A stretch of 64,000 nt of DNA from Amorphophallus konjac. Taxonomy: Eukaryota; Streptophyta; Magnoliopsida; Alismatales; Araceae. Below, in pieces: positions 20,230 to 30,870 of this stretch. Positions within the stretch are counted from its first letter, which is position 1, and every line of letters starts with the position of its first letter. A model generated the notes under the pieces. It had not been told where the DNA came from and did not search any database. It saw nothing but the letters and a program-made list of their open reading frames with translations. A program made the position numbers and the translations under genes. The DNA lies in the NCBI GenBank assembly GCA_022559845.1, contig CM040121.1:506830566-506894565 (forward strand). The letters are read 5' to 3'.

Positions 20230-23149
20230 TGTAATACCGCGATTTCTTTTAGAATAATTAGAATTATAGAAATTCCTTAATAAATAGAATAAGCTAGATT
20301 TCGACCATTTTATAAAAATCCAAAAAATATATATTCTTGTAGAGGATAACATTTTTAATAAACTTGTCTTCTGTGGCCAACCCAAATAAAATTTGAATGT
20401 AGGCTGAATTAGTGGATTAAGTCCAAATTGAACACTTATTTAACCATACCTTGAAACGCCAAATTCGAGCCCAATACTCCATCAATTGAGCCCAAACCGG
20501 TGGCAAATGAAAGGCCAGGATGAGAAGATCATTTCCCCTCTCTTAATCTCTTGAAACCCTAACCCTAGGAGATGCAATCAGCAGAGATTGGATCGAGTCA
20601 ATGATTGCGGCGGCGTTCACATCAACCCGACTTGCGTGGATAAATACTCCGCGCATAGAACCCTCCAGAAGGTGTGTGACCTATTAAAATGAAGCTCTCT
20701 AACCCTAAAATCATTTAGAACCAGTGGCGGCTGCAGAGGAGTTAGATCGAGGGAGATCTCCAGCGATTAGTGGCTACGTGTACCGGTGTTTTGGGTTTTC
20801 TTTCTCTTCCTTCTTCATCCGATTCAGGTAGGTGATAGCAAGCTAAACCCTACAAATAATATATGGTTGGAAGCATCGTCGTGTCAGCTTTCCATTGATA
20901 TAGAAAGCCCTAAATGTTATCAAGTGTGCTACGAGAATTTTTGGTTTTGGTAGAAGCATGTCAGAACTAGGGTTATAATTGTTCCCTTTCGATTAAGTAG
21001 CAATTTCAGGCTGTAAACATCAAATTGATTCATGCATCTTGTATAGCTTTTCGTGCTCTTTCTTTTGGTAGTAAAAACCCCAAATTCCATGCTTTATATC
21101 GTGCGAATTTCATGTTTTAGTTCTGACCCTAGAAACCTCACCGGAGTCGGGCAAGGCGAAGGGGGTAGCGACCTGTCTGGCCTTGTGCGGCCATATGATA
21201 GACCGCACATCCAAGACATGCGGACTTCTCTTGATCGTTTAAATGTTTATGTCTCTGATCATTTCCCTGGAGCGTGTAGCCGAATACTAACCGCATGTTT
21301 GTCCTGCGGCCAGTTCCAGACCACACATCCCTTCCAGCGGCACACTATCGACCGTCCATCTCTAGTAGGCCTTCAGACCTGAAGGGGCATGTGCGGCCTG
21401 TCTGTGACCATATATGGCGATGTAAGGTCCAGAACCGACCGCACATCTGTAATAGAACATATTAATTGTCATTTCAGCATGTTAGGTTAATAGATCAGTG
21501 GTTATTTGCATGTTAGCAACACACCTAATAAACTGTAATTCATGACAGTAAAGAACTCTTGCTGATTTATTTAATTTGAGCTTGATCTTGATTCATCTTT
21601 CTAATGAATGTCAATTTTAAATTATGAATTCTTGATAATTGAAATGGTAATCGAACCGCTATGATTTGAGTTAGCCCGAATTGGACTAACAGGGACTTGC
21701 GCGGCCATTTGTGGACCGCATATATCCTTGAACGGCCCAGTATACACCGTTTATCCCTGGCTTATGCCAATTTGTTTGGCCGATTATCCTTGATCCATCT
21801 TCAGCCAATCCCTGATTTGATCAGTCCAGTAGACCCTAGGCCGACCAGCAGACAATGGGCTGGACTCGGTTCAGTTCCACCCTGCCTATGGTAGCCCGGG
21901 AGCCCACTTGGGCTAAGTTCTAACTCATGGTTAGGCCCTGTGTTGTGCGGCCAGTAATGGACCGTACATCTTACAGGCGGCCCTGAGTGGACCGTTCAAC
22001 TAATGAGCGGCTCTGTCAAGACCACATATGATGACCTCGATTTTATAAACTTCTGGCCTTGTACGGCCCAGTGCTTACCGTTCATATATAAGAGCGGCCC
22101 TTTATCAGCCGTTCAACCTTGACCCTCGAGGGTAAAACCTCAGCCCAGCTGCTGTTAGTGCGGCCCAGAGTCGACCGTACAAGTCTTGAGCGGTCCAGTA
22201 GGAGCCGCATATCATCCAGAGACTAGTTTCTCCGTGTTTTATGGTTTTGAATCAAAGAATATGATGGTTCTTGATAATTTGAACTCCTGGACAAAAATTC
22301 TAGATAGTATCTCTTCAACTTAGCCTTGGGATGTTCCGAGGTAAGTTTGTACTTGATTGTAATTGGCCATTTTAACTTGATTAAAGTCTAGACGGAACTT
22401 GGGATCTTGGATCCAATAAATCAATGCCAACGCACCATAGGGGCCCGGTCTGGTCCTGGGGAGAGAGCCCGAAAAGTTCTTGTGCCCATGGGAGTTTGTA
22501 ATGACATGGTGAGACATTACACCGAGTGCATGACTAGCGTGATGTCTATGACAATGATCTCTTACTTGAATCGTGTTCTACTTGGTTATATTCTTACTTG
22601 TTGGCCAATTTCCTACAATTTCTTATGATATATATTATTCTTAACTTGCAATTCTTGTAGTTATATCATTCTGCCATATTGTTATTCCATTCCATTCTTT
22701 AGCACTTTCTTTTATTATGTTGTTTCATTCGATCGTTATTTCTTTCTTCCGTTTCATACATGCAATTAATTGGTTAATCACTTACACTTGCCTGTTGTTA
22801 CCTACTAAGTGTTCGCTCATGTAGTTGTTTTCCCCCCTTTCTAGGCAGCTCAGGTGAAGATTCACAGATGGATGGGAATGGGCGAGAGTGATGACATGGA
22901 GTGTATCAGCTAGTAGATATGTTGAGATTGTTTAGTTGTTTATATCTAGCTATGTCTTAGAACTTGTGCTAGTTATTGTAACGTTGTCGAGTAGAGATTA
23001 TGCTTGATTATGTTTAAGTCAGTTTGATGGTATTTGTAATAGACTTGGAGTTATTTCGTTCATGACGTTATGTTAATCCTTAGCTTAGCTTGTTATCTTT
23101 AATAGCATTTTCTACTGTTGGTCCCGATATTCCGCGTCAGGGCGTGACA
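20230..23149 (+). mobile_element. 5' LTR of G1
   Basis: TGTAATACCGCG start, GTGACA end. An array of GCGGCC...GACCGC inverted-repeat motifs occupies about 21184-22216. The bases at 20826-20836 (TTCAGGTAGGTGA) resemble a splice donor and are kept in LTR 2. ORFs across the LTR are not coding: they match neither a known domain nor each other beyond LTR identity. Confidence 0.9.
21184..22216. repeat. Array of GCGGCC/GACCGC inverted-repeat motifs, G1 5' LTR
   Basis: About 15 spaced motifs of the form GCGGCC, 8-10 bases, GACCGCACAT. The clearest has TGTGCGG at 21184-21190 and CCGCACA at 21203-21209, a perfect 7-bp stem. Others are decayed by single changes (for example ACCACACAT, ACCGTACAT). Gaps between motifs vary from a few to some 280 bp. 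The 3' LTR repeats the array at about 28757-29790. Confidence 0.8.
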
Positions 23150-23152
23150 GTT

Positions 23153-23164
23153 TGGTGGTATCAG
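23153..23164 (+). other. Primer-binding site of G1
   Basis: TGGTGGTATCAGAGCC follows the LTR; TGGTATCAGAGC is complementary to the 3' end of plant initiator Met-tRNA, the usual primer for these elements. The exact match starts at about 23156, a few bases after the LTR end, as is normal. Confidence 0.8.
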
Positions 23165-23367
23165 AGCCTAGGTTTTCTGATATTTCTAGGTTCTCTAAGT
23201 TCTAGGATCCCAAGTGATGTCATAGGACCTATAACCTTGTTATAAGTCTAAGGACCCAACCTGGTGAGATTTGGGTAGAAGACTGGGGTTGAGTTAATAA
23301 TCTCATTGCACGATTATCCATTCTTATATGAACCTAACATAACCTATTCCACGTGTAGGCTTTTGCA

Positions 23368-24321
23368 ATGGCAGGAGAACGCGCAGAATGGAGGAACTTG
23401 CAGCGTACGGTTCAAGGACTTACTCAGGCTTTGCAACAAGTGGCCCAAGGAGGAGCTGCAAACCATGGCACGGGTGACCTTTATCGGAACTTTCGTGGGA
23501 TGAATCTACCGTGATTTGGAGGCTCGACTGACCCTGATGAAGCCGAGCACTAGCTTGAAGAGATAGAGAGGATTTTTGAAGTGATGCAATGCAGTGATCA
23601 AGAACGTGTCCTCTTGTCGACCTTTCAACTTGAACGTGATGCGAGGACATGGTGGGACGCAGTGAAGGCTACCCTTCGTGATAGACAAGTCACATGGGAA
23701 GAGTTCGAGGAATTTTTCAATGGCAAATATTTTTCTGATCGAGTACAAGAGAAGAAGGCAGCTGAGTTTGCTACTTTGAAGCAACGAAGTCTATCCGTAG
23801 CTGAATATGAAGCTCAATTCTCTCGGCTATCTCGTTATGCTACTCACTTGATATCTACCGAGAAGATGAAGGCTAAGCGCTTTCTTAATGGGCTGAAGCT
23901 GCAGTATATCAACTAGTTGGCACCGATGGAAATTCCAACTTATTCCGAGATGGTGAGAAAGGCTCAAGTGTTGGAAGATACTTTAGAAATGACAGAGAGA
24001 ATCCATGGGAAGAGTGTTAAGATTGAACAGCACCATACTGGTTCTGGGAGTATCAAGCCTGGTCATGGCAGGAAGAGGCCCATTAGCAGGTCTAGTTCGT
24101 GGAAGGGCAAGATGCCGAAGATTGAAGAGAAGAAGCCTAGCCCTATTGTTCCATTCAAGGGCGTATGCAAGTATTGTGATCGTCCAGGTCATAAGATGGA
24201 GGAGTGCTGGCGCAAGCTGGGCGCCTGTTTACGTTGTGGCAGTAGGGACCACCATATTCCCGAGTGTCCTGTTTTATCTGAGCAAGCTCCCCCGGTGAAA
24301 CCGCAAGGAATCAAGAAGTAG
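23368..24321 (+). pseudogene. gag: gag of G1 with two zinc knuckles
   Basis: The ATG at 23368 starts MAGERAEWRNLQ. The frame is unbroken to 24321 apart from stops at 23512, 23551 and 23914. The capsid part has the retrotransposon gag signature (LLSTFQLERDARTWWDAV, then W-EEFEEFFNGKYF). Two CCHC knuckles lie at 24166-24267: C-KY-C-DRPG-H-KMEE-C and C-LR-C-GSRD-H-HIPE-C. They would bind the genomic RNA. Protease continues in the same frame. Confidence 0.85.
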
Positions 24322-24832
24322 CAAGGCAAGCTCCAGGCTCTACAAGAAGACGAGACGGGACCCACCGAGGAGGGTGGACTTGTCGAAGGTACTCTTATTA
24401 TACATGATAAATCAGTTTTTATTCTTTTTGATATTGGTGCCACTCATTCTTTTATTTCTCATAGATTTGCGAAGTCTTTAGCTGTGAAGCAAGTTTTGAT
24501 GAATTCTCCGTTAGAGATTTTGACCCCTATTGGTTCCGGATCAGCAATTAAGTATTTCTATCCTTCTAGTAAGGTCTTGATCAATGAAAAAAACCTGCCA
24601 GCTGATTTAGTTTGCATGGACATGAAGGATTATGACGTAATCCTAGGAGCAGATTGGTTGGCTAAGTATGAGGCCAATGTTTAGTGCAGATATAGTTCTG
24701 TGTCTTTCACTAGACACCCTGGACTTTCTTTTATAGGAACTAGACACCATAAGTCTGTTCCACTTGTTTCAGCTCTTCGAGCTGATAAGCTGATGAGGAG
24801 AGGATGTAAGGCTTTTTCTAGCCTTTGTTTCT
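24322..24832 (+). pseudogene. Aspartic protease of G1
   Basis: The frame continues from gag across a stop at 24319. The active-site region reads LFDIGATHSFIS (about 24424-24459). Chromoviruses normally have D-S-G-A-T-H-S-F, so the residue after the catalytic Asp has changed to Ile. The flap and the VILGADWL motif follow (24640-24663). A stop at 24682 and a frameshift close to 24830 separate it from RT. Confidence 0.75.
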
Positions 24833-25914
24833 GTGACCCCTGAGCAGAAGATTGAAATTGAGGACTTTTCTGTCATCCGAGATTTTCCAGATGTCTTTCC
24901 TGAGGAACTACCAGGACTTCCTCCTGAAAGGGAAGTTATCTTTTCTGTTGATCTGATTCTTGGTGTGACCCCTATTTCCAAAGCTCCTTATCGTATGTCT
25001 CCTGCGGAGCTAAGGGAACTAAAGCAGCAGTTGATGGAATTGCTTGAGAAATGGTTCATTCGTCCAAGTACTTCCCCGTGGGGAGCCCCTGTATTATTCG
25101 TCCGGAAGAAGGATGGTTCGATGAGGTTGTGCATCTATTATCGGCAATTGAACCAGTTGACTATCAAGAACAGATATCCATTGCCAAGGATTGATGAGTT
25201 ATTTGATCAGATAGCAGGAGCTCAGTATTTTTATAAGATCGACCTTCGATCTGGATATCATCAGTTACGAATTAAGGAAGAAGATATCTACAAAACAACC
25301 TTCCGCAGCAGGTATGGGCATTTCGAATTTGTAGTAATGCCTTTTGGGCTAACGAATGCACCTGCAGCTTTCATGCAGCTGATGAACGATGTGTTTCGGC
25401 CCTATCTTGATCAATGGGTCGTGGTGTTCATTGATGACATCTTGATTTATTGTAAGAGTGAGGAGGAGCATGATGAACATTTGAGGATGGCATTGCAACT
25501 ATTGAGAGATCATCAGTTATATCCCAAGTTTAATAAGTGTGATTTCTGGCTGCAAGAGGTGTCCTTTCTAGGGCATATCATCATAAAGGAAGGTATTTCT
25601 GTTGATCCTTCGAAGGTGGAGGCAGTAAAGAATTGGGCTAAGCCTACTAATGTGACTGAAGTAAGGAGTTTCCTAGGCTTAGCAGGTTACTACCGGAGGT
25701 TTATTTAAGATTTCTCCAAGATTGTGGTACCTCTGACAAGATTAACCCGTAAGGAGATCAAATTTGATTGGTCAGAAGATTGCGAGCGAAGCTTTTAGAC
25801 CTTGAAGGAATATTTGACTACTGCACCTATTTTGGCTTTACCTTCTGGTGAAGGAGGTTTTGTTGTTTTGTTGTATACACTAATGCTTCAGGTATTGGCT
25901 TAGGGTGTGTACTC
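24833..25914 (+). pseudogene. Reverse transcriptase of G1
   Basis: Open from about 24833 to 25708. It has the pre-RT motif [18 protein letters not shown], then [20 protein letters not shown] (usually C-I-D-Y-R, here Y for D), [20 protein letters not shown] and the catalytic FIDD at 25427-25438. The thumb ends GYYRRFI, followed by stops at 25706 and 25796 and a frame change before 25915. FIDD in place of YIDD and the lost Asp in CIDYR are substitutions at conserved sites. Confidence 0.9.
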
Positions 25915-26205
25915 ATGCAGCACGGGAAAGTGATAGCCTATTCTTCTAGGCAGTTGAGGAAGCATGAAGAGAATTATCCCGTTCATGATTTGGAGATAGC
26001 AGTAGTGGTGTTCACCTTGAAGATATGGAGGCACTACTTGTATGGAGAAGCAGTCACAGTGTTTTCAGATCACAAGAGTTTGAAATACTTATTTTCTCAG
26101 AAGGAACTCAATATGAGGCAGCGAAGATGGCTGGAGTATTTGAAGCATTTCGATTTCTCCATTGAGTATCATCTGGAAAAGGTAATGTTGTGGCAGATGC
26201 CTTAA
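25915..26205 (+). pseudogene. RNase H of G1
   Basis: Typical chromovirus RNase H core: [35 protein letters not shown] with the Glu, and [11 protein letters not shown] with the Asp. The frame differs from RT upstream and from integrase downstream, so there are indels on both sides. The N-terminal Asp region (usually TDASxxGLG) is present only as a frame-shifted scrap around 25875-25910. Confidence 0.85.
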
Positions 26206-27300
26206 GCCGCAAGCCTATAGCCAAGTTGTCAAGCCTCATGTTACAAGAGTGGAAATTGTTGGAGCAGTTAGCTAGTTTGGATCTTAATGTTGACAAGGAT
26301 ATGATTATGATTGCTCAGATTCAACTTAAGCCCGAATTATTGATGGAAATCAAGTATCTGCAAGATGATGACCCAGAGTTGATAGAGATCAAGGGAACCT
26401 TGAGTAACAGACCTGACTTCATGATGGCTGATGATGGAAGATTGTTATTTCAGGGAAGAACTTGTGTACCTGAAGTAGCTGAGATAAAGAGTAAGATCCT
26501 CGCGGAAGCTCATAGATCCAGATACACCATTCATCCTGGAGGTACTAAGATGTTTAAGAATTTGAAAAGATCTTTTTGGTGGCCGGATATGAAAAGGGAA
26601 GTTGCGGACTTCGTAAGTAGATGCTTGATTTGTCAGCAAGTCAAGGCAGAGCATTTCAGACCAGTAGAAAAATTGAAACCCCTTGATATACCCCAATGGA
26701 AGTGGGAGAGCATTGGCATGGATTTCATTATGGATCTACCTAGGACTCGTAGTGGATTTGACGTAATATGGGTGATTGTCGACAGATTGACAAAATCGGC
26801 TCATTTCTTATCTATTAAGTCTAAATGGACAGTTGATGTTTTGGCTGCTTTGTATATGAAGGAAGTGATAAGACTACATGGTATACCAGTCAGCATTGTG
26901 TCTGATAGAGACCCCAGGTTCACTTCTCATTTTTGGAAAGGATTGCAAGAGTCCTTGGAACTCGTCTGAATTTCAGTACTGCTTTCCATCCACAAACAGA
27001 CGGACAGACTGAAAGGACCAACCAGATAGTGGAAGAAATGCTTAGAGCCTGCATGATTGACTTCGGAGGTAGTTGGAGTGATCACTTGGCATTGGTTGAA
27101 TTCACCTACAACAATAGTTACCAGTCCAGAAGCTTTGTATGGTCGAAGCTGTCGATCCTCGTTATGTTGGGACGAGGTAGGTGAGAAGCAATGGCTTGGA
27201 CCAGATCTCATTTTCAAATCGTCCAAGAACATCCGTATTATCAGAGATCGGTTGCAAGTAGCACAATCAAGATAGAAGAGTTATGCCGACACCAGGAGGA
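26190..27300 (+). pseudogene. Integrase of G1
   Basis: The linker ADALSRKP opens the frame. The HHCC zinc region is H...H in HRSRYTIHPGGTKM and CLICQQVK. The catalytic core shows MDFIMDLP (Asp), VSDRDPRFTS (Asp) and DGQTERTNQ (Glu). A frameshift near 26935 and others near 27130-27180 split the core from its C-terminal part. Integrase is the best conserved protein of this element. Confidence 0.88.
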
Positions 27301-27734
27301 GAGTTTTGGAATGTTAGGTTGGTGAGCATGTGTTTTTAAAGGTTTCTCCTATGAGGGGAATTCGAAGGTTTGGTATTCAGGGCAAACTGAGTCCAAGATA
27401 CATTGGTCCATTCGAGATTCTAGACAGAGTGGGGGAGGTTGCTTACTGTTTGGCACTACCACCTCAGTTATCTGGAGTACACAATGTTATCTATGTGTCT
27501 ATGTTACGGAAATATGTGTATGATCCCACTCACATTATTCAGCATATGGACTTCGAATTGAAGGAAGATCTGACTTATGAAGAAAGACCCATCAAGATTT
27601 TGGATCAGAAGCAACATCAACTCAGGAATCGTTCCATACCGATGGTTAAAGTGCAGTGGAGTCGGCGTGGAATTGAAGAAGCTACTTGGGAGTCAGAATA
27701 TACTATGCGGAGGCAGTACCCTGACTTATTCTAG
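27301..27734 (+). pseudogene. Integrase C-terminal module and chromodomain of G1
   Basis: Begins VGEHVFLKVSPMRG and KLSPRYIGPFEILDRVG, the integrase GPY/F module (P-Y-I/GPF). It continues through HNVIYVSMLRKY to the chromodomain at about 27576-27731: YEERPIKILDQK, then VQWSRRGIEEATWE. The aromatic residues expected of a chromodomain are largely kept. In chromoviruses this domain biases insertion towards heterochromatin. The stop is at 27732. Confidence 0.85.
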
Positions 27735-27793
27735 GTGAGCTATCTCACTCTCTCTTTTTATTAAGTGCATTGAATTTGGAGGATCAAATTCCT

Positions 27794-27807
27794 TAAGTGG
27801 GGGAGGG
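27794..27807 (+). other. Polypurine tract of G1
   Basis: AAGTGGGGGAGGG directly before the 3' LTR start TGTAATACC. This would prime plus-strand DNA synthesis. Confidence 0.75.
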
Positions 27808-30724
27808 TGTAATACCCCGATTTCTTTTAGAAATTAATTAGAAATTCTTTAATAAATAGAATAAGCTAGATTTTGACCATTTTATAAAAATCCAGAAAAA
27901 TTATATTCTTGTAGAGGATAACACGTTTAACAAACTTGTCTTCTGTGGCCAACCCAAATAAAATCTGTATGTAGGCCGAATTAGTGGATTAAGCCCAAAT
28001 TGAACACTTAGTTAACCATACCTTGAAACGCCAAATTCGGGCCCAATACTCCATCAATTGAGCCCAAATCGGTGGCAAATGAAAGGTCAGGATAAAAGGA
28101 TCATTTTATCTCTCTTAATCACTCGAAACCCTAACCCTAGGAGATGCAATCGACGGAGATTGGATCGAGTCAACGATTACGGCGGCGTTCACATCAACCC
28201 GACTTGCGTGGATGAATACTCCGCGCATAGAACCCTCCAGAAGGTGTGTGACCTATTAAAATGAAGCTCTCTAACCCTATAATCATTTAGAACCAGCGGC
28301 GGCTGCAGAGGACTTAGATCGAGGGAGATCTCCAGTGATTAGTGGATGCGTGTACCGGCGTTTTGGGTTTTCTTTCTCCTTCCTTCTTCATCCGATTCAG
28401 GTAGGTGATAGCAAGCCAAACCCCACAAATAATATATGGTTGGAAGCATCATTGTGTCATCTTTCCATTGATATAGAAAGCCCTAAATGTTATCAAGTGT
28501 GCTACGAGAATTTTTGGTTTTGGTAGAAGCATGTCAGAACTAGGGTTATAATTGTTCCCTTTCGATTAAGTAGCAATTTCAGGCTGTAAACATAATATTG
28601 ATTCATGCATCTTGTATAGTTTTTGGTACTCTTTCTTTTGATAGTAAAAGTCCCAAATTCCATGCTTTATATCGTGCGAATTTCATGTTTTAGTTCTGAC
28701 CCTAGAAACCTCGCCGGAGTCGGGCAAGGCGAAGGGGGCAGCGACCTGTCTGGCCTTGTGCGGCCATACGATAGACCGCACATCCAAGATAGGCAGCCTT
28801 CTCTTGACCGTTTAAATGTTTCTTTCTCTGATCGTTTCCCTAGAACGTGCGGCCGAATACTAACCGCATGTCTGTCCTGCGGCCAGTTCCAGACCGCACA
28901 TCCCTTCCAGCGGCACACTACCGACCGTCCATCTCCAGCAGGCCTTCGGACCTGAAGGGGCATGTGCGGCCTGTTTGTGACCGTATATGGCGATGTAAGG
29001 TCCAGAACCGATCGCACATCTGTAACAAAACAGATTAATTGTCATTTCATCATGTTAGGTTAATAGATTAGTGGTTATTTGCATGTTAGCAACATACCTA
29101 ATAAACTGTAATTCATGACAGTAAAGAACTCTTGCTGATTTATTTAATTTGAGCTTGATCTTGATTCATCTTTCCAATGAATGTCAATTTTAAATTGTGA
29201 ATTCTTGATAATTGAAATGGCAATCGAACCGCTGTGATTTGAGTTAGCCCGAATTGGACTAACAGGGACTTGCGCGGCCATTTGTGGACCGCATATATCC
29301 CTGAACGGCCCAGTATACACCGTTTATCCCTTGCTTATGCCAATTTGTTTGGCCGATTATCCTTGATCCATCTTCGGCCAATACCTGATTTAATCAGTCC
29401 AGTAGACCCTAGACCGACCAGCAGACAGTGGGCTGGACTCTGGTTTAGTTCCACCCGGCCTATGATAGCCCGGGAGCCCACTTGGGCTAAGTTCTAACTC
29501 ATGGTTAGGCCCTATGTTGTGCGGCTAGTAATGGATCGTACATCTTACAGGCGGCCCTGAGTGGACCGTTCAGCTTGTGAGCGGCTCTGTCAGGACCACA
29601 TATCATGACCTCGATTTTATAAACTTCTGGCCTTGTATGGCCTAGTGCTTACCGTTCATATATAAGAGCGGCCCTTTATCAGCCGTTCAACCTAGACCCC
29701 CGAGGGCTAAACCTCAGCCCAGTTGCTGTTAGTGCGGCCCAAAGTCGACCGCACAAGTCTTGAGCGGTCCAGTAGGAATCGCATATCATACAAAGACTAG
29801 TTTCTCCATGTTTTATGGTTTTGAATCCAAGAACATGATGGTTCTTGATAATTTGAACTCCTGGACAAAAATTCTGGACAGTATCTCTTCAACTTAGCCT
29901 TGGGATGTTCCGAGGTAAGTTTGTACTTGATTGTAATTGGCCATTTTAACTTGATTAAAGTCTATACGGAACTTGGGATCTTGGATCCAATAAATCAATG
30001 CCAACGCACCATAGGGGCCCGGTCTAGTCCTAGGGAGAGCGCCCGAAAAGTACTTGTGCTCATGGGAGTTTGTAATGTCATGGTGAGGCATTGCACCGAG
30101 TGCATGACTAGCGTGATGCCTATGACAATGATCTCTTACTTGAATCGTGTTCTACTTGGTTATATTCTTACTTATTGGCCAGTTTCCTACAATTTCCTGT
30201 TATATATATTGTTCTTGACTTGCAATTCTTGTAGTTATATCATTCTGCCATATTTTTATTCCATTCCATTCTTTAGCACTTTCTTTTATTATGTTGTTTC
30301 ATTCGATCGTTATTTCTTTTCTTCCGTTTCATACATGTAATTAATTGGTTAATCACTTACACTTGCCTGTTGTTACCTACTGAGCGATCACTCGTATAGT
30401 TATTTTCCCCCCTTTCCAGGCAGCTCAGGTGAAGATTCACAGATGGATGGGAATGGGCGAGAGTGATGACTTGGACTGTATCAGCTAGTAGATATGTTGA
30501 GTTTGTTTAGTTGTTTACATCTAGCTATGTTTTAGAACTTATGCTAGTTATTGTAACATTGTCGAGTAGAGATTATGCTTGATTATGTTTAAGTCAGTTT
30601 GATGGTATTTGTAATAGACTTGGAGTTATTCTGTTCATTACGTTATGTTAATTCTTAGCTTAGCTTGTTATCTTTACTAGCCTTTTCTACTGTCGGTCCC
30701 GATATTCCGCGTCGTGGCGTGACA
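27808..30724 (+). mobile_element. 3' LTR of G1
   Basis: Second copy of the 20230-23149 LTR, with the same ends (TGTAATACC, GGCGTGACA) and the same GCGGCC motif array at about 28757-29790. Followed by TATGA (30725-30729), the right target-site copy. Confidence 0.9.
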
Positions 30725-30729
30725 TATGA

Positions 30730-30870
30730 TCTCTCAATGAACCATGGGTCTGACTGTTCATCTTAACTTCTTGAGAAGCCTTCTTGAAAATTCTCTGGGT
30801 CATTTCTTCTTGCCACTCATTTTGGTTGTTTTGATCACCTCCTTGAACTTCTGAAATTCTGATAGGTTCC
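30730..30870 (+). other. S1 untranslated segment between G1 and G2
   Basis: 141 bp of S1 sequence separate two gypsy insertions. It ends with GTTCC (30866-30870), the left target-site copy of G2. The phrase CACTCATTTTGGTTGTT here is repeated at about 34436 on the other side of G2. Confidence 0.6.

Larger units (their letters stand above)
20230..30724 (+). mobile_element. Complete chromovirus G1 (Tekay/Del-like gypsy)
   Basis: Both LTRs are present (20230-23149 and 27808-30724, each about 2.92 kb) and start TGTAATACC...CGATTTC and end GGCGTGACA. The target-site duplication TATGA flanks it at 20225-20229 and 30725-30729. PBS is at 23153-23164 and PPT at 27794-27807. The interior encodes gag, protease, RT, RNase H, integrase and a C-terminal chromodomain, which defines chromoviruses. 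Several frameshifts and stops make it non-autonomous. The two LTRs differ at scattered positions, so the insertion is not recent. Confidence 0.92.

Noticed and set aside
23153..23170. tRNA gene at TGGTATCAGAGC sites (23156, 38659, 51258, 63131)
   Set aside because: Only 12 bases complementary to the tRNA 3' end directly after an LTR; these are primer-binding sites.
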